From: Polytrichum commune
Taxonomy: Eukaryota; Streptophyta; Polytrichopsida; Polytrichales; Polytrichaceae
Assembly: GCA_950295325.1 (NCBI GenBank)
Contig: OX485804.1
Coordinates: 21,454,001-21,518,000, forward strand
Reading direction: 5' to 3'
Length of the DNA stretch: 64,000 bases
Shown here: positions 11,979-21,475 of the stretch, piece after piece
Layout: the number at the start of each line of letters is the position of its first letter
Numbering within the stretch: the first letter of the stretch is position 1
Translations under genes and position numbers: made by a program
The notes under the pieces: generated by a model
Seen by the model: the letters and a program-made list of their open reading frames with translations, nothing else
What the model was told of the DNA's origin: nothing
Databases searched by the model: none

Positions 11979-14900
11979 TCATTCCCTCTCTTCATCTTCA
12001 TCTTCAACTTCATTTCCATTTTCAAGATCGTTTTCCGCAGCTGCGATACGTGCCAAGTTGTCTTTGGCAAAATCTATATGTTTTTGCGGGATGGTCATTG
12101 TCTCTGATTTCGAACCTTTGCGTGGTTTCCAAGCACAAAGTATGGTATCTGTGTTTATCCAAACCGGTTCGTATGATGAGTCCATTGTCCATTTGAAACC
12201 TTTTTTGGTGTCCCACCCTAAATATGTCCGGAGCACATTTTGATCTTTGGTGCTTGGACGGCAATATTCCACCTCAATTTGGCGAAAATTTGGACTAGTT
12301 GAAACAAAGTTTGGTGATGACAATGCTTTCACCAACCAAATTGGCTTGGGATGCTCCTCATCCCCAGCACGTACGAGCAGCAAATAACCTTCGTGGCAAT
12401 CAACCCCAACACGAAACGACGGCTCCGGTTGATTGCGAGCAGGGCCAACATAATGATCGTCCGCAGCGAACTCTTCACGAACGTCCCCATTGTTGAACAA
12501 CATGGCCTCAGATTCCACGACTGTCACTCGACTTTGTGGCCAAAACCCTTGTGTCAAACATGAATGTGTATCAACATCGGGTGCTATCAATGCCGTGCGA
12601 ATGCGATCCCAATACGCAATCAATGGTTCGTGGGTATCCCTAACACGTCTTGTGATGTCTTCCTCGCACAATTCTTTCCAATACTCAATGAATCCAGATA
12701 TACCTTTGATGATTTCTGGCCCATTCCTCATGGGGTTGGGTGTGCAAGGCTTCGGCTCACCATCAAGTAGCACACATTTGCCATCTTCGTTTTTGCGCCA
12801 AATGAGTATCCCTTCCTCCGGACCCCAATTCGGGGAAGTGCACAAAACTTTGAATTGCATGGCGGGCAGACCATCGTCACGCATATAAAATCGGAATTGT
12901 TGAGCCTTGGTGTGGCCCACTAGTCGGTCAGACCCCTTAAGAATGAATGGTTTTATAAACCGTTTGAAATCGGGCACTTCTTCAATCAAATGTGGAATGA
13001 CTGGCACATTGTCCAAATCCATATATGATTTCATGAGAAGAGGAATTGTCGGAAAATCCTCCTCGTGCAACTTCATACTCCAACGTCCAAATGAAGCGTC
13101 GATGTCATCGTGCGTGTGGCCAACCATCAAAAAAGACACAAACACTTCTTTGAAAATGCCCTTGGCTACCAGCAATGACCAGAAACAAAACACGTATCGA
13201 CATTTGTTATCTTTGGCACAATTGTCAAGTTGCACGTGTAGAGTTCGAGGCAAAGGTTTAGCAAGAACGGGTTGTTCAGGCAGTTCTTGAAGTGAAGATA
13301 GACAAACTTCCTTCCCCTCTAGCACAGCCTCATAAATCGGAGTTGTTCCACATCCAACAAAAAGAGCACGCGAGGATGATGTTGGCGGACTCTCAAGATC
13401 TCGTAGAAGTTTTGCAAAAGACCCTACGGTATGATTGGCGTCGCCTGGATAGAAATCCAAGCCATAATGTGCATACTTGACGTCCACATGGCCATGTGCA
13501 ATCATACCTGAATTAAGACATACAAATGATAAGTACATTCCAATATCATATATATGAAGGAAATATGATATTGCCGCAAGTAAGGAACAACCATGCACAG
13601 ACGAGTTACGGATGCGCATCCGTAACTCTTAAAAATGAATATGTGGGCACGCCAAAAAAATGAAAACCAACGAACCTGTGACAGATATTGGCAACTTGAA
13701 ATATCCATCTGTGGCCTTTATTTTCCGCGCATAACAAGGGCAAGCGGTCTTCGCATGGTCCATTTTGTCATGAATGATTGTCAACACCTCGTTCGGCCTC
13801 ATTATCGATAAGGCGCGATTCTTGTAGTAGTCTTGACGGTGTGCCTCCTGGGTTGTTGACATGCTCAATGTATTTCTGTTGATGTCTGGTGTGCAACTCG
13901 GTCCCTATTGGATGTGCGTCTCGAAGGCCTTTATATTTTTCACAAGTAGAACACCTAGCAAACTTATCCCCGGGTCTCTTCGTAATGTATTCAGCAAACT
14001 GTTGATTCTTGATCACACTCAATTTTGACAACGAAATCGGCCCACATCCAACATTTTCACCAACTTCATTAACATCCACGAGTATGTTCTTCCATTTTGT
14101 CCCTATGGATAAAACCATCTGAACAACCTTTTCCCCCGACGGCAAAGTGCGTGTCTTGTGTGGCATCACATCCGCTAATGGCATAATGATGGTTGACAGA
14201 GTTGCAGCCGCTTGGAGTGTTGCCTCCCTGGGCTTCTTTGTACCTGAGTTGCCATGAAACCGAGAACACCTTCCTTGCAGCGAGTAGTTCCGGAACCTAT
14301 AAAAATCTGCCTTTGAAACGGCATGAATAATGTACCATGCCCGGCAACAAACTTCTATATTTTCCAAGGTCACAACCTTACAACCTCCGGCATCCAAGTG
14401 CATGTTGCGATGTACTTCAAGTTTCTTGGCAGACCGCATACGAAAGTCGGCAAGCCACATCTCTTGCCTCAAAGATTTGATTTTGCCACGGGGAAATAGT
14501 TGGCAGCACTTCTTCGCACAACAATCCTTTGTGGCTACGGACCTAATAGATGTGTCTCCCAATGTATGATCTCGACGACGCTGCGTGGGTTCACGAGGCA
14601 CACGAACGGAATCATATTTACGACGACCATGTCTGGGACGCATTGTGGCGAACAAAGACTGTTGCAGTTGCTCAAATCGGCGGGATTGATCCCACAAGCT
14701 CACACCATCGTGATGAACACTTCGCAAAGGCCATCGACGGAGAGAGAACCTCCAACCAAGAGGCACTTCCGATGGAAGTAAGGAGTTCAATATGCACACC
14801 CCAACATCGTCCTCCCCGAGGGGTTTTGCATCAATACAATCCGTTGGATTCGAGTTCCTACAAACACCGTTGGCCATGGGAACGGCACATGCATTGAGTA

Positions 14901-15081
14901 GTACAACATCAAGATCAACCCACTGCTCCCGCGAATAACCCTCACATGGTGGTATGATTTCATCATCTGCATCGGCCACACCATTTGTAGCTTCCTGTTC
15001 CACGACATCTTCAAACTCGCTAGCATAGCTTAACGGTTCCGAGGAGAAATCGGACGCACTTTCACCGATGTCGGAATCCAT
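11979..15081 (-). CDS. DUF7869-type protein, probable transposase relative, two coding exons, one frameshift
   Basis: Coding exons run 15081-13676 and 13507-11979. The 168 bp intron has a GTTCGT donor and a TTCAG acceptor. The joined product would be about 977 residues, but only if one base in the GGG run at 13850-13852 is skipped, because the frame changes there between the YIEHVNN and QEAHRQDYY segments. The C-terminal half carries what I recall as the DUF7869 signature: an HDKMDHAK segment (Asp438/Asp441), QLDNC..NK (Asp563) and GHTHDDID (Asp602-605). The spaced acidic residues suggest an RNase H-like transposase fold; this is inference. The N-terminal half has an acidic start, a Cys/Lys-rich patch (KDCCAKKCC) and a CSTCEKYK pair of cysteines. 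The tail is acidic (EDEDEERE). The start ATG is five bases inside a TTGTAG acceptor, so the leader is spliced. A 24 bp palindrome sits in the intron. It is broken as read; a homopolymer assembly error is equally possible. Confidence 0.8.
13508..13675 (-). other. Intron of DUF7869-type gene with 24 bp palindrome
   Basis: The GT-AG intron joins a phase-1 junction (codon split G|GT) so that ISVT-GMIAHG reads through, which fits family sequences as I recall them. Positions 13604-13627 form a perfect palindrome with core TTACGGATGCGCATCCGTAA. Compared with the main motif, both arms carry the matching change (GGAC to GGAT, and GTCC to ATCC), so symmetry is kept. Confidence 0.8.
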
Positions 15082-15085
15082 GGCC

Positions 15086-16200
15086 ACTACAAGAGAGCCA
15101 AATGAAGAATGAGATAAAATATAAGCAGTGTATGTTTACGGACACTCGTCCGCAAATCATTATCTGATAAGAGATGTCAGGGTTAGGCGCAAACGTCTTG
15201 GCAAATTAAACAATGTATGTTTACGGACGCCCGTCCGTAAACATCCCTATGTCAAATGATAATTGTGTCCAAAACAAATAGGGTTGCAAGGAACCAAGAA
15301 GTCCTAGCCCCATTTACATTTACACTAAATTTTACCTCCTGGCCTTACCAGTAATGTATTTGAATGTGTACCAACGGTTTGTCTGTTTACGGACGCGCGT
15401 CCGTAAACATACCTTTACCTCATTACTAAACAGATGCAAGAGGTTTGTATGTTTACGGACGCGCGTCCGTAAACCTACCTTTACCTCATTACTAGAACAG
15501 ATGCAAGAGGTTTGTATGTTTACGGACGCGTGTCCGAAAACCTACCTTTACCTCATTACTAGAACAGATGCAAAAGGTTCAAGATTTACGGACGCGCGTC
15601 CGTAAATATTCATCAGAACAAATATGCATACTATCAAAACAGATAATAATTCACAGCCCACATTGTAGATGACATACCACCATGTGACACCAAAAGGATG
15701 CATGTTTACGGACGCGCGTCCGTAAACCTACTTGTAAATGCTCAATGAGCCAATGAAAATAGATTGAGATACTCAATGATGCAACGAGCCACTGAGAGAT
15801 TCAATAAGATATGAGATATTCAATAAGCAAATAAGTCAAGAGATGTAATGTTTACGGACGCGCGTCTGTAAAGTTCCGTAATTTGCGGCGTCATAATAGG
15901 ACACTTGAAGCGTGAACAATACCTGTCAGAAATAGAATCCATCACATTCAGAGATCCAGATAGTGCAAATCGAATATGGGTTTAGGGTATAATAGGTTCA
16001 TTGCAATAGGATCTATACCTGCGCGAAACAAGTATCCACCACACTACAAGGGTCTCAAGAGCGCAACCCACATCTGAGATGCAAAAAGAGTCCCTTAGTG
16101 GGGGGATTTCCCTTAAGTACTCGTCGTCTTCCCTTGGATCCTTTCTTCAGCATAGGATACTAGCCGCCAACTCTTTCATAAAAACAAAAACCTAATATTC
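15086..16200 (-). promoter_or_regulatory. Leader, leader intron and promoter region of DUF7869-type gene
   Basis: Read on the minus strand, a plausible non-coding first exon ends at 16019 (CGCGCAG followed by GTATAG). A second possible donor lies near 15930 (CTGACAG followed by GTATTG). The leader intron ends at the TTGTAG acceptor before 15086. It contains eight or more palindrome copies between 15135 and 15872. A telo-box-like TTTAGGG lies near 15980. The transcription start is not defined by sequence. Confidence 0.45.
15135..15872. repeat. Palindrome cluster 1, with a ~66 bp tandem array
   Basis: Copies of TTACGGACGCGCGTCCGTAA, perfect or mutated, are centred near 15146, 15230, 15396, 15463, 15530, 15596, 15716 and 15862. 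The four from 15384 to 15607 are 66-67 bp apart and share the spacer phrase CCTCATTACTAGAACAGATG. The copy at 15384-15409 is a perfect 26 bp palindrome with TG..CA ends; those at 15451, 15584 and 15704 are perfect over 24 bp. Mutated copies differ mostly at CpG sites. Confidence 0.95.
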
Positions 16201-19200
16201 CAACATGGAGAATGCCAGCCTTGCAATGGAATGTGTATTCATGGCGGCCAACATGCATTTGACCATGACTCCACATAATGACAAAGCAAAAGGCATCTAT
16301 ATATTTATGGTGTACAACAAAGCAAGTTGGTTAATATTATATGAGCAATAAACATTGTTGAGGGGGGGTTTATATTAATGGAGTACCCAATATTAAGAGT
16401 TCATTGTAGAATTTGTGGACAAAAAATTATAGAATCGTATAAAAAATCCACCACAACAACATTTGTAGTCCATGGACTATAAAAATATATGTGCTTCGGA
16501 AATAATCTAGCAACTATTTAATTGTTTTGCATACAATCTTATGATATTAGAATATCATGTTCTCTCCTATCATCTTGCATTTAATATTGTAATACAATCG
16601 GCCACCACCCTACCATCCAACCCTTTTAATTTCCCCACCTACACAAAAAATTATTAATACATACAGAAACTTTGATTTCCGTGAGGCCATGAAAGTAGAA
16701 CATCTATGGACCTAGGTAGGATTTAGGGTTTGGTGGGTTTAGGGTTTGGTTGCAAGCATTCTTAGTTATTGAACAACACCAATTATTTTGCAAGATGGAG
16801 TAAGTGGTGAAAAAGTATATGACATTGAACAAATATTCATGAAACTGTCAATAACAATTCTAATTGCCATGTATAAAATCTTCATTCGGTATCCTTTAAT
16901 GAGAGCCATAAAACTTGGGTTATGTAACCCTAACTTTCATTTTTTTGAATCTTACTTTTTTTGGGTGAAATGTACCCCTTACATGCAAGTAGAAGATTTA
17001 GCCGGGACTTGTTATCCTTTGATGTGACCCCAAGTTTAAAATGAAATGAAGGGATACAAATATGGAAACAATTAAGGCTTCAAAATATTGAAGATCATTA
17101 TAATATTTATGTTCCAAACCGGCTTTAGCCATTTGCTCTTAACATATACTTTTGATGAAAGGTTTTGAAGATCTTATATATTAATTGGTATTCTTTAATG
17201 GAGTACTTAACACATCAATCCATGTCACCATGGAAACAAAACTCTAGAATAAAAAACAGTTTGCTACTACTTGATGTAGGTAATATACAAGCTCGTGGAA
17301 GGATTCAATGAATCCCGATGGTTGTTTAATGTACAAGAGGGATGTAAATTCAATACATACCCTTGCGTGCACTTTTAATACAAGCTTACTAGACCTATGT
17401 TCAAAGGGATTGAATTAATTCGTAATGTTGTGCAAGATAATATCATAGGCATATGACTTCAACCCTATTAGATGGTATGAAATAAGAGCTTATAACTCCA
17501 AACAAATACAAACATTTTCAAGAACTCTTGACACAAGATTCCAAATAGTGTAGTTGGATTGACATCCCCCACTACCTCATTTTATCATTAAAACTCTCAA
17601 ATGAGAGGCAAGCAATTTGGCCTCATGATTACAAGAAGTAGGGTAGTTGAATGCTCACCCTAGGTTCTAGACTTGCATTCATGCTAAACCCCTTAAACCC
17701 TAAACCCTCAACCCATAGTATTATGTCGTTCTTCTCAAAATATGGTGAAATTTCTTCCAAGCCTCGCACTTCGAGGTTATGTTATTGATACCGGCTTAGG
17801 ATGACCTCAAGTGACGGACGAGAGTTATGTTTTCCAAGAATTAAAGAGATTAACATGCAAATTCATCCAAACCGAACATGAATGTCATTATTGTTCACCC
17901 TCTTTAGTATGACAAGTGTGAGAAACACAAAAAGGTCATGTTATCTAGGTGTCGTCTTCTCATTCATATGACAAGTGGCGTAAAGTTGTCATATTATTGA
18001 GGGAATATGAAATTATCATAATAAAAATGAGCGCAAAGATATATATACAACAAGTTTAATAGGCAATATAGATGATATGAAATAAGAGCTAATAACTCCA
18101 AACAAATACAAATATTTTCAAAGACTCTTGATAGAGGAGTCCAAAGAGTGGCATATGTCGATGTTTGTATTTACAAAATGCTTAATCTTTAAATTTTTTT
18201 TATTGATGTAATTTAATTGTGGACAATGATATACTATCATACAATAAATAGTTGTAGCATATCGTAATTCGTAATAATAAGCGATAGTTAGTGTACTAGT
18301 CATTTAAAGTCCACTTACCTTCATATTGCAACAACTCCACAAAAAAATGTTACACTTGAGTTACTCAACCTCATATTGTCCTATAGTTTCAATACCGAAA
18401 ACTTCCCTAGGCTTATCATTGTGAACTTAATAAACATTAGGATTTGTATTGTAGAATGGGTTTGGTTAGGGTATTAATAAATGAAAGGTGACTAATATGA
18501 CTCCAGGTCATGCATCTTCACCTTATGTTAGTTGGGCTTTGTCATAAATATGATGCTACATTGAAGGACTAATATCAAACAATCTATCATGTGGAGTTAT
18601 GAAGTAATATGGTGTGAGTTGGGTTAGCACCATAGTCGGTTGGCAGAACAACAATTCCCAAATAAACCTACAAATGAAAATGTGAAATATATAAATATTT
18701 ATGTCGACATGGAAAAAATGAAATAAGGGTGATATTTAGGTTTCAGACCAAGAGCCTGCCACTATTTAATGAAAATAAGGGTTTCAAGAGATTATTTTAA
18801 ACAAAGACTATATTCGAGTACAAGGTACAGAACCCAATTGTCACTGGTGCTATGTTTTTACAATTTGTATCTTACATGCTATGTTACTACCATGTCCCTT
18901 ATCCTTTTGTCATTGTTAAATTTTAATCATATAATTAATGGTACACATTATATGTCACTTCCACTTATTACCATTAATAGTTGAAATTTAGTGTTTGAGT
19001 TCACAGTTAAAAGTACCTTACTTTCATAGGGTTAGTGATATTTAGTGTAATTGGATGTTGCGACTGGATGATGGTGACATGTCAATTAATACTTATATGC
19101 ATATGATATTGAGCAAGAAGTGTGTATAATGGTTGTTGAGTTGGTGGATGCCGTTTTGGGAATCAATAATGCAGAAGGCTTTGATTTTAATGTTAATTTG

Positions 19201-19619
19201 CATTTGGTTCATTTGGATGATGTTTTTTCACGTACAATATTAAAGCGTCAACGTTATGCATCATTGTTGTCTAATTTTTTATTAGACAACTTGTTTCACT
19301 TAGGTAGGCAACACTAGACTCAGATCACTGGACTCTTATTTCAAGAATTATTGAGAACGCTTGTATTTGTTTGAAGTTATACGTTATTATTTCATACAAT
19401 ATATGTAATAATTGCTTACATCCGTTGTGTGTGTTTTGAAGTTCATATTTCTTTTGTTTTTTTATTCACTCAATAGTACGACAATTTTACAGCGTTTGTC
19501 ATATTAACGAGAAGACAACATGTCGATAATACGACATTTTTTGTGATTTCCAAACGTGTCTTACTAAAGAGGGAGAGGTGTGCCACATACCTCTCCAATA
19601 TGAACCTATAGGGTTCAGC
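16201..19619. other. Gene-free region between the two divergent genes
   Basis: No coding region is supported in about 3.4 kb. AAACCCT-type motifs occur at 16718-16753 and 17691-17716. An ~85 bp direct repeat (GATATGAAATAAGAGCT.. and AACTCCAAACAAATACAAA) lies at 17471-17555 and 18071-18155. Repeated ATTTAGTG/TTTAGTGT phrases near 18980-19045 resemble decayed MITE ends. No palindrome copies are present. Confidence 0.5.
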
Positions 19620-19966
19620 CACGTGGCGATGGGGTGCGGGGTGGATGGGACGTTGGGAGTCGGGGCGTTTGGGGGGCTCCTCTTGAGTACTTAAGGGTTT
19701 TAGGGTTTCATTCGCCCATTTTCACCCTCTCATTTCTCCGCCTCCCCTCTCTCGCTCTCCTTCCTCACATTCTTCTCACGCTCCTCTCTTGCTTCTCTAG
19801 GGTTTGTTGTTGTCACCCTAAACCCTCTCCTCCCCGCGTTCCTCTTGTTGTTGGCGCTTCTCTCCGCGCTCCTCTCCTCTTGCTGTTGGCACTCCTCTCC
19901 TCTCCGCGCTCCTCTTGTTGGTGGCGTTGCTCCTCTTGCTGTTGGCGCTCCTGGTCACCTCACAAG
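19620..19966 (+). promoter_or_regulatory. Promoter and CT-rich leader exon of the ParB-like gene
   Basis: A telo-box-like AGGGTTTTAGGGTTT at 19694-19708 is followed by a strongly CT-rich stretch (about 19725-19965), typical of plant 5' leaders. A plausible splice donor, CACAAG followed by GTTGTT, lies at 19966/19967. The next acceptor is directly before the ATG at 21476, so this would be a non-coding first exon. The assignment is inferred from base composition and splice sites. Confidence 0.55.
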
Positions 19967-20720
19967 GTTGTTTGTTGTTTGTGTTTGTGTTTGTTCTTGT
20001 GCTTGCTGGTTTGCTTTGCTTTGCTTTGTGCTTGTGCTTGCTGGTTTGCTTTGCTTTGCTTTGTGCTTGTGCTTGCTGGTTTGCTTTGCTTTGCTTTGTG
20101 CTTGTGCTTTGCTTTGCTTTTGCTTTGCTTTGCTTTGCTTGTGCTTTCTTGGCTTGTGCTTTACTTTGATTTGCTTTGCTTTGCTGATTTGCTTTGCTTT
20201 GCTGATTTGCTTTGCTTTGCTTTGCATTGCTTGTGCTTGTTGGTTGTGCTTGCTTGTGTTTTGTTGTGCTGGCTTGGTTGCTTGTTTGATTGTTGGCCTC
20301 TTGCATAATGACATAGGTTGCTTGTTTGATTGTGTTTTAGTTAATTTCTTGCTTTGACTTGCTTGTTTAATTGTTTGATTGCCTGCTGCTTGTGTCATTG
20401 TTTGTGCTTGCTAGCTGGTTGTGCTTGCTTGTGCTTACTTGTGATTGTTTTTTAATCTTTTGTTTATGTGCTTGCTTGTGATTGTTTTTTCTCTCTTTTG
20501 CTTGTGTGCTTGCTTGCTTACAGTTGTTTGATTTGTTTGTGCTTGCTGCTTGGCTTTGCTTTGCTTGCTAGCGTGGTTGTTTGTTTACTTGCTGGCCTCT
20601 TGCATAAGTACATAGATTGCTTGTTTGATTGTGTTTTAGTTTATTTCTTGTTTTTTTACTTGCTGGTTTGATTGTTTGATTGCTTGGTTTTTTTTGTTCT
20701 TTGCTGGTTTGCTTGTATTT
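19967..20720. repeat. TTTGC/CTTG minisatellite in the leader intron
   Basis: Pyrimidine-rich low-complexity sequence made of TTTGC, TTTGTGCTTG and TTGCTGG units. At 20002-20112 a ~45 bp higher-order unit (TGCTTGTGCTTGCTGGTTTG) repeats three times. Long open frames occur on both strands only because the repeat lacks stop codons. Confidence 0.85.
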
Positions 20721-20797
20721 TGCATCATATACAAAACCACCTTCCTGAAAATCCGGAACCCTCTCAACAAGGACCAGATTAACCAATGTAGGGCTTG

Positions 20798-20900
20798 AAG
20801 TTTACGGACGCGCGTCCGTAAACTTTGACGCACCAGGTGGGTGAAGCATGCAACATATATCCAGAACTTACGGACGCGCGTCCGTAAGTTCTGGATATAT
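20798..20900. repeat. Palindrome pair, including a 46 bp perfect palindrome
   Basis: 20798-20825 is a perfect 28 bp palindrome (AAG...CTT around the core). 20855-20900 is perfect over 46 bp: core TTACGGACGCGCGTCCGTAA with 13-base arms ATATATCCAGAAC and GTTCTGGATATAT. As single-stranded DNA or RNA either would form a near loopless hairpin. Confidence 0.95.
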
Positions 20901-20943
20901 TTAAAAAACAATATTATTACTAATGGACAGTATATTTTCCTAA

Positions 20944-21234
20944 TTTACGGGCGCGCGTCCGTAAACTAGTGACATCCAAGTAAACCCCACTCCTAGTTTA
21001 CGGACGCGCGTCCGTAAACTAGTGACATCCGAGGAAACCAAATTCGTAGTTTACGGACGCGCGTCCGTAAACTAGTGACATCCGAGTAAACCCCATTCCT
21101 AGTTTACGGACGCGCGTCCGTAAACTAGTGACATCCAAGTAAACCCCATTCCTAGTTTCCGGACGCACGTCCGTAAATTAGTGCTAACCCCGTAAACCCA
21201 ACTACTAGTTTAAGGACGTGCGTTCGTAAACTAG
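20944..21234. repeat. Palindrome cluster 2: six copies at exact 53 bp spacing
   Basis: Palindrome centres fall near 20955, 21008, 21061, 21114, 21167 and 21220, each 53 bp apart. The second and fourth copies are perfect over 30 bp (CTAG...CTAG) and the third over 28 bp. The first has one mismatch, and the last two are decayed. Spacers are near-identical (GTGACATCCGAGTAAACCCC), so this is tandem amplification and not CRISPR. It lies in the leader intron of the ParB-like gene. Confidence 0.95.
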
Positions 21235-21297
21235 AACTATCTTATTAAATCTTATCTTTGTTCATAGTTGAGATTCTCATCCCCAACTACCCGTTGA

Positions 21298-21433
21298 TAG
21301 TTTACGGATGTGCGTCCATAAACTACATGTGAAATTTCGTATTGACATATGCAAAATCTTTTCGGATAGTTCATTCTGACATTATAATTCAAAACAACCT
21401 ATGGAAAGTTTACGGACGTGCGTCCGTAAACTT
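21298..21433. repeat. Two decayed palindrome copies before the ParB-like start
   Basis: 21298-21325 (TAG...CTA) and 21406-21433 (AAG...CTT) keep the TTTACGGA/TAAA arms but have CpG-to-TpG/CpA changes at the centre (GACGTGCGTC). The second lies 43 bp upstream of the ATG exon. Confidence 0.9.
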
Positions 21434-21475
21434 GACATTGATCATGATACTAAGCATTGTTTTTTGCATTTGCAG

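Noticed and set aside
12299-12888. Plus-strand frames opposite the DUF7869-type gene (also 12907-13480 and 14330-14897)
   Set aside because: They are shadows of the minus-strand coding exons. The conserved motifs are all on the minus strand.
19634-20398. Long open frames (up to 224 codons) on both strands
   Set aside because: They lie in TTTGC/CTTG low-complexity sequence without stop codons, and the predicted proteins are only Leu/Cys/Phe or Lys/Gln/Ser repeats.
15384-21234. The palindrome arrays look CRISPR-like (regular palindromic repeats with spacers)
   Set aside because: Spacers are near-identical within each array, the context is a eukaryotic gene with introns, and there are no cas genes. 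They are tandem repeats.
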